Source: Lacrimispora defluvii
Lineage (GTDB): Bacteria; Bacillota; Clostridia; Lachnospirales; Lachnospiraceae
NCBI GenBank assembly: GCA_013036995.1
Contig: JAAOXG010000029.1
Coordinates: 1 to 46,368, forward strand
Direction: 5' to 3'
DNA: 46,368 nucleotides
Position numbers and translations under genes: made by a program. Under the pieces are notes generated by a model. It was not told where the DNA came from, searched no databases, and was given only the letters and a program-made list of their open reading frames with translations. Shown piece after piece: positions 26,659-33,008 of this stretch; position 1 is the stretch's first letter; the number at the start of each line of letters is the position of its first letter.

Positions 26659-28410
26659 TTAATATTTATCGAAACTGTTCATGCTAACGGCAGTTGGGGA
26701 TGATGTTTCTTTATATTCATAGGAGGAGAATGTCTGGCCACCTTTTAATCTGAATTTGCTGACCTCCTGCTGAAGTGTAATGGATTGAGCTGCCAGCTCT
26801 TCACTGGATGCAGAGCTTTCTTCTGCAGTTGCTGCGTTGGTCTGGACAACGGAAGATACCTGGGAAAGACCCTGATTAATCTCTTCAATTGCAATCACCT
26901 GCTGAGCAGAGGCGTTTTCAATTTCCTGAATTGCCTGTTCTACCAGCTTGGATTTTTCGGAAACCTCTTTCAGAATTCTTGCAGCCTCACTTGCCATATG
27001 TCCGCCTTCAGACACAGCTTCTACGGAATGCATGATGAGGGTTGCAGTTTCCTGAGCAGCTTCTGCGGATTTAGTGGCAAGATTGCGTACTTCATCGGCT
27101 ACTACAGCAAAGCCTTTTCCAGCGTTGCCTGCACGGGCTGCTTCAATGGCAGCGTTTAAAGCAAGAATGTTTGTCTGGAATGCAATATCTTCAATTACCT
27201 TTGTAATATTAGAAATTTTCTCGGAAGCAGTGCTGATCTTTTCCATGGCACCATTTAAATTTTGCATGTGGTTATTGCTTTCCTGCACACCGGTACCGGT
27301 CTGATATACATAACCGGCTGCAAGGCGGACATTGGTTGCGTTCTGGTCTGCCTGTGTTGCTACGGTTGCAATGGAAGCATTCAGTTCTTCCACAGTTGCT
27401 GCCTGCTCAGTGGATCCGGAAGCAAGTGCCTGAGCTGCGGAGGATACCTGCTCAGCACCGGTATTGACCTGCTCAGCAGCGGTACTAATCAGAAGAAGTG
27501 TTTTATTTAAATCATTTTCAATCTTACGAAGGGCAAGACCAAGAATATCTTTATCGGAACGAAGGGGAACCTCCTGAGTAAAATCACCATTGCTGATCTC
27601 TTCAGCAACTAATACCTGTTTGCGGATTCCATGAATCATTTCAGTAAAGGCATTTGCAAGCTGTCCTGTTTCATCTTTGGAGTCAATTTCATTTAAGTCT
27701 ACATCCACATGTCCCAGAGCGATCTTTTTCGCGGCCTCAACTACCTGAGAAATCGGCTTACTGATCATGGAGGAAATCTTTAAGCTTGAGAAAAGGGCTG
27801 CGCCTGCGCCTGCAGCTACGATAATGCTAAGAATAATGGTTAGAACAGTAGCAGTTCTGTCATTATTCTGGCTGGTATTCAGAGCCGATTCCATACGGTT
27901 CTCAACCAGTTTATTTAGATTCTCAAATATTTTGTCAATATCATCTTCCTGATCTGTTAATGTTGCCAGAGACTCCTTTGAATTTCCCTGTTTTGCTTCA
28001 GCAATTGATTTTTCTATGGCAGGTATATACGTATCTGTAAACAACTGGTTTAATTCTTCTGCAGTAGCCTTAGATTCGGCGCTTTTGATACTCTGCTTAT
28101 ACAGATCAAAGCTCTTTTGAAAAGCTTCCTTGTGAGAATTATAATCTTGCACCAGTACTTCTAACTCCTTTGCATCACCTGCATAGACAATCATTCCACG
28201 GGTGTCAGCACGTATCTGATTTAAGCTGGTTGATGCGGTCATCAGATCACGTAAGGGAGCTGTCTGGTGTTCATATAAATAAGTATCCATCTGATTGATT
28301 CGGACCATGCCGAAAATCCCAACAATTCCCACAAATAGTATGACGACGATCATACTGATAAATGCTGTGAGAAGCTTTCTTGTAATGCTGAAATCCTTGA
28401 ATTTCTTCAT
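26659..28410 (-). CDS. Methyl-accepting chemotaxis protein
   Basis: A 583-residue transmembrane chemoreceptor. It has a first membrane segment near residues 13-35, an extracellular four-helix sensor of ~150 residues (4HB_MCP type), a second segment near 184-208, a HAMP linker ([25 protein letters not shown]) and a long coiled-coil signalling domain with the tip [21 protein letters not shown]. It would signal through CheA/CheW. AGGAGG precedes the ATG. No strong promoter is evident in the 148 bases upstream; just beyond lies the left repeat of a putative invertible segment whose internal promoter would drive this gene when flipped. Confidence 0.95.
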   Translation of the reverse strand: MKKFKDFSITRKLLTAFISMIVVILFVGIVGIFGMVRINQMDTYLYEHQTAPLRDLMTASTSLNQIRADTRGMIVYAGDAKELEVLVQDYNSHKEAFQKSFDLYKQSIKSAESKATAEELNQLFTDTYIPAIEKSIAEAKQGNSKESLATLTDQEDDIDKIFENLNKLVENRMESALNTSQNNDRTATVLTIILSIIVAAGAGAALFSSLKISSMISKPISQVVEAAKKIALGHVDVDLNEIDSKDETGQLANAFTEMIHGIRKQVLVAEEISNGDFTQEVPLRSDKDILGLALRKIENDLNKTLLLISTAAEQVNTGAEQVSSAAQALASGSTEQAATVEELNASIATVATQADQNATNVRLAAGYVYQTGTGVQESNNHMQNLNGAMEKISTASEKISNITKVIEDIAFQTNILALNAAIEAARAGNAGKGFAVVADEVRNLATKSAEAAQETATLIMHSVEAVSEGGHMASEAARILKEVSEKSKLVEQAIQEIENASAQQVIAIEEINQGLSQVSSVVQTNAATAEESSASSEELAAQSITLQQEVSKFRLKGGQTFSSYEYKETSSPTAVSMNSFDKY

Positions 28411-28558
28411 ACTGAGTTCCTCCTGAGGTTATCTTGATAAGTAAAAAGCTAGATCTGGTGTGGCATGCTCCCAAAGGATTCTTAAGATGTATTATGAATA
28501 TAAAATGTGGTCTCTCCCCCCCATACATTCATAGATCAAATTTGTGAACACAGAGTTT

Positions 28559-28575
28559 CGCAGTTTAACCAAAAC
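28559..28575 (+). repeat. Left inverted repeat of the invertible segment
   Basis: CGCAGTTTAACCAAAAC, identical in reverse complement to 29965-29981. Its core is itself a dyad, CAGTTT-AACCA-AAACTG, typical of a tyrosine-recombinase crossover site. It sits 4 bases from the recombinase stop codon and 148 bases from the chemoreceptor start. Confidence 0.85.
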
Positions 28576-28579
28576 TGTG

Positions 28580-29773
28580 TCATATACACCAAAAACCCAC
28601 ATTTTTACTGGAAAGATGCTCCTCTCTGACGGGATTTGTGACGGCGTATTTTCCGGTTTCCATACTTGCTATATGCATATTATTAAAACGGTCAATTGCA
28701 ATTTTTTTCTGCTCCATCAAAGAATGAGCATATATATTCATAGTAATGGAGACATTGGAATGACCTAAGATGTCGCTGATTGTTTTGATGTCAACATTCA
28801 GTTCCAACGCTCGGGTAGCAAACGTATGTCGTATGGCATGAAATTTACGGTCTGGGACACCTGTTTTTATCAATATTTTTTTATAAAGTTTCTGAAATGC
28901 CCTTGGATCGATAGGAGTCTCGCTGCCAGTCATAAAATAACAATTGTCTTTGCCGGAAAGCAGATAATACTCTCTAAATATTGTTATCAGAAAAGAGGGC
29001 AGAGGAATCTTTCGTGAGGAAGTTCTGCTTTTTGGTGTACCAATTAACAGTAAAGTTTTATTATCATCATCGGTAAAATTTTTTGTACGTGTAACCGTGC
29101 GATTGATAAACAAGGTTTCATTTTCAAAATCAAAATCACACCATTTTAAAGCACATAGTTCTCCAAGACGTATTCCTGAATAAAAGCAAAGGAGAATGCC
29201 AAGCGTTCGTTTATCCGGACAGCTTAAAACAGCTTTTTCTATGAGACACTGCTCTTTCATTGTAAATACCTGTACTTCGTTTTGTTCTGGCTTCGGGAAT
29301 TTTATGTAATTCAATAATTTGACTGAATCAGGATTATTTTTCAATATTTCTCTGAGTGCAGTTTTATAGACAGCCAGTATCTTTCTTTTATAAGATTGGG
29401 AGATAGAATTGTCATTATGCATGAATTTTACAAATTCTGAAACCGTATCTTCTGTTAATTGAGAATAATTGAAGCTTGTATAAAAAGGAATAATATATTT
29501 TGTTACACAATGGTAATAGCTTTCGTAAGTAGAAGGTTTTATTCTTTTTACAAGATCGCTGTCCAACCATAACTCAAAAAGTGATGATACGCTTGCCAGA
29601 GTTTTCACCTCTTTTTTAATTTTATTTCCATTTTCCTGATAAGACTTAATACTATCTTTTACTTCACGGTAGCTTTTTCCATAAAAATACTGATATTTTC
29701 CATCAATCTTTAATTGCCGGCCTTCCCAACGACCATCTTTGCGTTTATAAATGTTTTCTCCTCTGCGAGGCAT
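28580..29773 (-). CDS. Tyrosine site-specific recombinase (integrase family)
   Basis: A 397-residue recombinase with an N-terminal arm-type DNA-binding region (1-55), a SAM-like core-binding domain (about 60-160) and a C-terminal catalytic domain. All catalytic residues are visible: Arg202 (SGIRLGE), Lys248 (TPKSR), His312 and Arg315 (HAIRH), His338 (LGHSN) and Tyr348 (NIYAH). The length is that of integrative-element integrases (Tn916/phage type), but no element genes accompany it. It lies wholly between two inverted repeats and is best read as the invertase of its own segment. A weak leftward promoter overlaps the outward promoter. Confidence 0.93.
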   Translation of the reverse strand: MPRRGENIYKRKDGRWEGRQLKIDGKYQYFYGKSYREVKDSIKSYQENGNKIKKEVKTLASVSSLFELWLDSDLVKRIKPSTYESYYHCVTKYIIPFYTSFNYSQLTEDTVSEFVKFMHNDNSISQSYKRKILAVYKTALREILKNNPDSVKLLNYIKFPKPEQNEVQVFTMKEQCLIEKAVLSCPDKRTLGILLCFYSGIRLGELCALKWCDFDFENETLFINRTVTRTKNFTDDDNKTLLLIGTPKSRTSSRKIPLPSFLITIFREYYLLSGKDNCYFMTGSETPIDPRAFQKLYKKILIKTGVPDRKFHAIRHTFATRALELNVDIKTISDILGHSNVSITMNIYAHSLMEQKKIAIDRFNNMHIASMETGKYAVTNPVREEHLSSKNVGFWCI

Positions 29774-29876
29774 ATGATATTACTCCTTTTCGGGTGACGA
29801 GTTTTTTGACGGCGAATAGTTCTTATTCAGCAAAAAATGCTATAAATTTTTTGTTAATGATTCTGTAAATTCAATT

Positions 29877-29905
29877 ATTAATGTTGCTTTTGTTTGTATT
29901 GACAA
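29877..29905 (-). promoter_or_regulatory. Candidate recombinase promoter
   Basis: Read leftwards: TTGTCA (29905-29900), 17-bp spacer, ATTAAT (29882-29877), about 100 bases before the recombinase start. Its -35 overlaps the -35 of the outward promoter, so the two probably compete. Confidence 0.4.
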
Positions 29906-29909
29906 ACAA
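29890..29909. promoter_or_regulatory. Dyad overlapping both -35 boxes in the invertible segment
   Basis: TTGTTTG (29890-29896) and CAAACAA (29903-29909) are perfect inverted arms around TATTGA. The second arm shares bases with the TTGACA of the outward promoter. It is a good candidate operator, perhaps bound by the recombinase or another regulator. Confidence 0.5.
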
Positions 29910-29928
29910 TAATGTCGTATTATATAAT
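29899..29928 (+). promoter_or_regulatory. Outward consensus promoter in the invertible segment
   Basis: Perfect TTGACA (29899-29904), 18-bp spacer and perfect TATAAT (29923-29928), pointing right through the right repeat. In this orientation it faces the NUDIX gene; after inversion it would face the chemoreceptor gene with a leader of about 195 bases. Confidence 0.8.
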
Positions 29929-29964
29929 GGATCGTGTCGAAATTAGTCTGAAAATGGTGGCGTG

Positions 29965-29981
29965 GTTTTGGTTAAACTGCG
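29965..29981 (-). repeat. Right inverted repeat of the invertible segment
   Basis: GTTTTGGTTAAACTGCG on the plus strand, the exact reverse complement of the left repeat. Flanking bases differ outside the 17-bp core, which defines the shared unit. Confidence 0.85.
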
Positions 29982-30052
29982 CCTTTATATTGTATAAAAC
30001 CTAAAATTATAAAAATTAATACATAATACCAGTATGTTTTAGTATACTTAAA

Positions 30053-30067
30053 TGATAATCGTTATCA
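30053..30067. promoter_or_regulatory. Fur-box-like dyad upstream of the NUDIX gene
   Basis: TGATAATCGTTATCA matches the 7-1-7 Fur consensus (TGATAAT-N-ATTATCA) at 14 of 15 positions. A TATAAT at 30098-30103 lies about 30 bases downstream, so a bound repressor could cover the -35 region of a NUDIX promoter. The rest of 29982-30232 is AT-rich with no gene. Confidence 0.55.
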
Positions 30068-30232
30068 ATACTATGACCGATTGAAACGGAACGATCATAT
30101 AATCAGATATCATTATAACGATTTTTTGGAAATTTGCTATATCTAAATTTTACCATTTTTTTGCTTTTTTAATAATTTATTCCATGATAAGATTGAGGCA
30201 GATATTAGTTAACAGAAGGGATATTAAAATTC

Positions 30233-30670
30233 ATGGAGACACGGGTCAGATTTTATAATGAGGCAGAGGACGAGAAACTGAAATTTGCAGTAGTTATTTC
30301 CAGAAATCAGGGGAAATGGGTTTTCTGCAGACATAAAGACAGAGACACTTATGAGGTGCCGGGGGGGCACAGGGAGGATTGTGAAAAAATCATTGATACT
30401 GCCAGAAGGGAACTTATGGAGGAGACCGGTGCAGTGGATTATAATCTTATTCCGTTATGTGTCTTTTCCGTTAGTGGTAACACCAGAGTAGGGGAATTCT
30501 TGAAGGAAGAAAGCCTTGGTATGCTTTATTATGCTGACATTTATTCCTTTGAAGAGGAACTTCATTATGAAATTGCAGAAGTAATTGTAACAGATCAGCT
30601 GCCAGAGAATTGGACCTATCCTCACATTCAGCCATTGCTGTTGGAAAAGGCTATAGAACTTTGCATTTGA
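30233..30670 (+). CDS. NUDIX hydrolase
   Basis: A 145-residue protein with a complete Nudix box at residues 45-66 (GHREDCEKIIDTARRELMEETG), matching G-x5-E-x7-R-E-x2-E-E-x-G. It would hydrolyse a nucleoside diphosphate linked to another group, with Mg2+ or Mn2+; the substrate is unknown. The ATG follows AGAAGGGA. It is the first gene downstream of the outward promoter of the invertible segment and of a Fur-like box, so it may be under phase or iron control. The next transcription unit has its own promoter overlapping this stop codon. Confidence 0.88.
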   Translation: METRVRFYNEAEDEKLKFAVVISRNQGKWVFCRHKDRDTYEVPGGHREDCEKIIDTARRELMEETGAVDYNLIPLCVFSVSGNTRVGEFLKEESLGMLYYADIYSFEEELHYEIAEVIVTDQLPENWTYPHIQPLLLEKAIELCI

Positions 30671-30693
30671 CATGTGTGAGGATCTGTGATAAT
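30667..30693 (+). promoter_or_regulatory. Promoter of the aspartyl-tRNA synthetase attenuator
   Basis: TTGACA (30667-30672) overlapping the NUDIX stop, and an extended -10 TGTGATAAT (GATAAT at 30688-30693). The spacer is 15 bp, short but compensated by the TG extension. Confidence 0.55.
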
Positions 30694-30726
30694 CTGTTAC
30701 CTATTAATATAACTGCAGAGGTGGCT

Positions 30727-30777
30727 ATGATGAATCGTAATCAACAAATTTCCATGTTGAATAGGGACGACGATTGA
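30727..30777 (+). CDS. Asp-rich leader peptide of the aspartyl-tRNA synthetase gene
   Basis: A 16-codon ORF, MMNRNQQISMLNRDDD, with AGAGGTGG upstream; the second ATG (30730) may be the real start. Three consecutive Asp codons (GAC GAC GAT) stand immediately before the TGA stop, and three Asn codons come earlier. A hairpin begins one base after the stop and an intrinsic terminator follows. This is the signature of a leader peptide whose translation reports charged tRNA level, here for the amino acid used by the downstream synthetase. It does not resemble a functional protein. Confidence 0.72.
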   Translation: MMNRNQQISMLNRDDD

Positions 30778-30778
30778 T

Positions 30779-30830
30779 AGCGCTTGTATCTTTGAATCAT
30801 CATAGGTACAGGCGCTTTCGTTGCTGTGCC
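30779..30830 (+). promoter_or_regulatory. Mutually exclusive hairpins of the attenuator
   Basis: AGCGCTTGTA (30779-30788) pairs with TACAGGCGCT (30807-30816), one G-U. Alternatively GGTACAG (30805-30811) pairs with CTGTGCC (30824-30830), one G-U. The two share 30807-30811, so a ribosome stalled on the Asp codons would mask the first arm and favour the second hairpin. Confidence 0.6.
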
Positions 30831-30851
30831 TATGTGGAAAGAATTAAATTC

Positions 30852-30898
30852 GGAACCGCATTGGTGGATAGTACTAATCCGTGTGGTTCTATTTTTTT
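30852..30898 (+). terminator. Attenuator terminator before the aspartyl-tRNA synthetase gene
   Basis: GGAACCGCA (30852-30860) pairs with TGTGGTTCT (30882-30890), enclosing GGAT/ATCC, followed by A and seven Ts (30892-30898). ATGTGG (30832-30837) can pair with CCGCAT (30856-30861) and so compete as an antiterminator. Confidence 0.75.
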
Positions 30899-30914
30899 AC
30901 CCATACGGGCAATC

Positions 30915-31013
30915 ATGAAAGGTGGTGATCGTGTGGGACATATGGATGATGTCCTTATGGATGGAATGGGATGGTTTGAAGTTGCATTCTATGAATCCTG
31001 GAGGAAAAAATAA
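30915..31013 (+). CDS. Possible small ORF coupled to the synthetase start
   Basis: A 32-codon frame from the ATG at 30915, ending in TAATG, where its stop overlaps the synthetase start by one base. It contains several Asp codons (MDDVLMDGMGW) but has no good ribosome site and no recognised relatives. It may be a second leader ORF giving translational coupling, or chance. Confidence 0.22.
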   Translation: MKGGDRVGHMDDVLMDGMGWFEVAFYESWRKK

Positions 31014-32338
31014 TGAAGAATATTGTTGGAATGATTGAAAAAGGAACAGTTGAGGCCGGGAATCTGGCAAATCATCTGAATGAAAAGATAAAAATTCATG
31101 GAAGTATTTATAAAATAAGAAAAATGAGCGGGTTCGCATTTATCCTGTTAAGAACGAAAAGAAATGTGGTCCAATGTATCTACAGCAATGAATTTTCTTT
31201 GTTTGAACTGGAAGAATTGACCGAAGAGAGCTGCGTAATCGCAACTGCTCAAGTGATACCGGAAGAAAGGTCGAAAGCAGGTTTTGAGCTTCGGCTCCTT
31301 CAGGTGGAGATCTTGTCAAAACCGGATCAGCAGAGTCCCATTGTAATTAATAATAAACGGGTGGACACCTCCCTTGAAAATCTTCTTAATTTCAGACCTG
31401 TTACTCTGCGTAATGAGAAAGAACGTGCCATATTTTTATTACAGGAGGGAATTACCCTGGGGATTCGTGAATTTTTAAAAAAGGAGAACTTTACAGAAAT
31501 CCACTCACCGAAAATTGTTCATGCCGGCGCAGAGGGAGGTGCGAACATTTTCCGCTTCGATTATTTTGGCAAGGAGGCGTATCTTGCCCAGAGTCCTCAG
31601 TTTTATAAGCAGATGATGGTGGGAGTGTATGAACGGGTATTTGAAATTGCTCCGGTATTCCGGGCAGAAAAGCATGATACCTCAAGACATCTCAATGAAT
31701 ACACAAGTGTGGATTTTGAGATGGGATTTATTAAAAATTTTGAAGACATCATGGAGATGGAAACGGCTATGCTTCGTCATGTGATAGAGGTGCTGGAATC
31801 CGATTATGAGGAAGAAAGGCGGATATTAAATGTAAAGCTACCTTATATTGAAGAAATTCCATCAATTAAATTTATAGAGGCAAAAGAATTAATTTCCTTA
31901 AAATTTAACAGACCAATCCTGGATTTTGATGATTTTGAACCGGAAGAGGAAAAATTACTTTCCCAGATTATAAAAGAAGAAACAGGGAGTGATTTTGTAT
32001 TTGTCACCCACTATCCAAGCAGGAAAAGACCATTTTACGCCATGGACAGCATAGAAAATGAAGAAGAAACAGAAAGCTTTGACTTACTGTTTAAAGGACT
32101 TGAGATTACAACAGGGGGACAGAGAATTCATAACTATGAACAGCAGTTAAATAAAATGAAGAAGCGGGAAATGAATACAGAATCATTTGAAAGCTATCTG
32201 ATGATGCACAAATACGGCATGCCGCCCCATGGAGGTCTTGGATTGGGGCTGGAACGTTTTACCAGCAGGTTACTGGATCAGGATAATGTACGTCTGTCTT
32301 CTCTTTTCCCAAGAGATTTAAACAGAGTAACGCCATAA
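31013..32338 (+). CDS. aspS: Aspartyl-tRNA synthetase, archaeal type (probably aspartate--tRNA(Asn/Asp) ligase)
   Basis: A 441-residue class II synthetase: an N-terminal OB-fold anticodon-binding domain (about 20-105), motif 2 FRAEKHDTSRHLNEYTS and motif 3 GGLGLGLERFTSRLL. It lacks the large insertion of bacterial AspRS and matches the compact archaeal/eukaryal type (AspS2) found in some Clostridia. Those enzymes are often non-discriminating and can make Asp-tRNA(Asn) for amidation by GatCAB. GGAGG precedes the ATG. Transcription appears to be controlled by the upstream Asp-codon attenuator. Confidence 0.9.
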   Translation: MKNIVGMIEKGTVEAGNLANHLNEKIKIHGSIYKIRKMSGFAFILLRTKRNVVQCIYSNEFSLFELEELTEESCVIATAQVIPEERSKAGFELRLLQVEILSKPDQQSPIVINNKRVDTSLENLLNFRPVTLRNEKERAIFLLQEGITLGIREFLKKENFTEIHSPKIVHAGAEGGANIFRFDYFGKEAYLAQSPQFYKQMMVGVYERVFEIAPVFRAEKHDTSRHLNEYTSVDFEMGFIKNFEDIMEMETAMLRHVIEVLESDYEEERRILNVKLPYIEEIPSIKFIEAKELISLKFNRPILDFDDFEPEEEKLLSQIIKEETGSDFVFVTHYPSRKRPFYAMDSIENEEETESFDLLFKGLEITTGGQRIHNYEQQLNKMKKREMNTESFESYLMMHKYGMPPHGGLGLGLERFTSRLLDQDNVRLSSLFPRDLNRVTP

Positions 32339-32350
32339 AAAATTTTATTA

Positions 32351-32396
32351 CAGTTTCATAAGCTGCGCCACTGAATCAGGCGGGCTTATGAAACTG
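32351..32396. terminator. Terminator after the aspartyl-tRNA synthetase gene
   Basis: CAGTTTCATAAGC pairs with GCTTATGAAACTG (13 bp) around a 20-base loop, followed by TTTCTTCT. It lies between converging genes and may serve both. Confidence 0.82.
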
Positions 32397-32408
32397 TTTC
32401 TTCTATAA

Positions 32409-32990
32409 TTATAGGGTGTAGCGGTAAATGGCATTAAAGCGGTCATTTCTATAAGGATCATAAAAGCCGTCGCTGATTTCCCAGCCTTCAAATTCATCCT
32501 TTGTAAACAGAAGATGTTCCTTGCGGTGAGAACGAATGGGAAGTTCGCCTATGAGAACACTTTTTTTCGCAACTCTTAACAGCTCGCTTGTGGCTTTTTT
32601 TGCATATTCCTTATTGTCAAAATAGAGATAAACACCATAACAGATCACCTTATCAAAGGAATGATCTTTAAACGGCAAGTCGGCCGCTTCTCCGGTGAGG
32701 ACGGAATTGTGCAGTATCTCAATATGTTTTTTAACCAGTGTATGGGAATAATCCATTCCTGTGTAATCGCAGTCCAGATATTGGGCAAGAGCACCTGCGC
32801 CGCAGCCAACTTCTAAAACCTTGTCACTTTTTTGTATATCCAGCCGTTTGGTTATCTGACGGGCCACTTCCTCCATATCTACCTGAGTTGCTTCGTAGCC
32901 GTCAAAGGCGAGTAAATCATTTCCCTCTGCTTTTCCCTTTCTTACCCAGATCTGCTTCCATGTTTCGTTTGCTGTTTCCTGTGCATTCAT
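32409..32990 (-). CDS. Class I SAM-dependent methyltransferase
   Basis: A 193-residue Rossmann-fold methyltransferase. Motif I is KVLEVGCGAGALAQYL (57-72), the acidic cofactor residue is in YTGMDYS, and motif post-I/IV is FDKVICYGVYLYF. The substrate is not evident. The ATG follows AGGAGG. It is the second gene of a leftward pair, 18 bases after the nucleotidyltransferase-PLP fusion gene, so it probably works on a product of that pathway, or on an amino-alcohol phosphate if that reading is right. Confidence 0.86.
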   Translation of the reverse strand: MNAQETANETWKQIWVRKGKAEGNDLLAFDGYEATQVDMEEVARQITKRLDIQKSDKVLEVGCGAGALAQYLDCDYTGMDYSHTLVKKHIEILHNSVLTGEAADLPFKDHSFDKVICYGVYLYFDNKEYAKKATSELLRVAKKSVLIGELPIRSHRKEHLLFTKDEFEGWEISDGFYDPYRNDRFNAIYRYTL

Positions 32991-33008
32991 TTTAACTACC
33001 TCCTGAAA

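Larger units (their letters stand above)
28559..29981. mobile_element. Putative self-contained invertible DNA segment
   Basis: A 1423-bp block bounded by perfect 17-bp inverted repeats. It contains one complete tyrosine recombinase gene, a consensus promoter facing outward through the right repeat, and a dyad operator overlapping that promoter. Because the repeats are inverted, recombination between them would flip the block rather than excise it. The layout parallels the Hin switch of Salmonella but with a tyrosine recombinase. Inversion itself is inferred. Confidence 0.7.

Noticed and set aside
26785-27510. Cysteine-rich ORFs antisense to the chemoreceptor gene
   Set aside because: They arise from the Ala/Glu/Gln-rich codons of the coiled-coil domain read on the other strand and have no ribosome sites.
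28580-29773. Recombinase as the integrase of an integrated phage or conjugative element
   Set aside because: No capsid, relaxase, replication or accessory genes are adjacent, and the flanking repeats are inverted, not direct. A remnant cannot be fully excluded.
30700-30900. T-box leader for the aspartyl-tRNA synthetase gene
   Set aside because: CGGAACCGCA looks like part of the T-box antiterminator (TGGNACCGCG), but the TGG needed to pair with the tRNA acceptor end is absent and no Stem I with its conserved loops could be drawn. The Asp-codon leader ORF explains the region better.
30774-31013. A 79-residue protein gene between the NUDIX and synthetase genes
   Set aside because: The long frame runs through the attenuator hairpins and the T-run and has no ribosome site. 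Only its last 32 codons, ending TAATG, might be translated.
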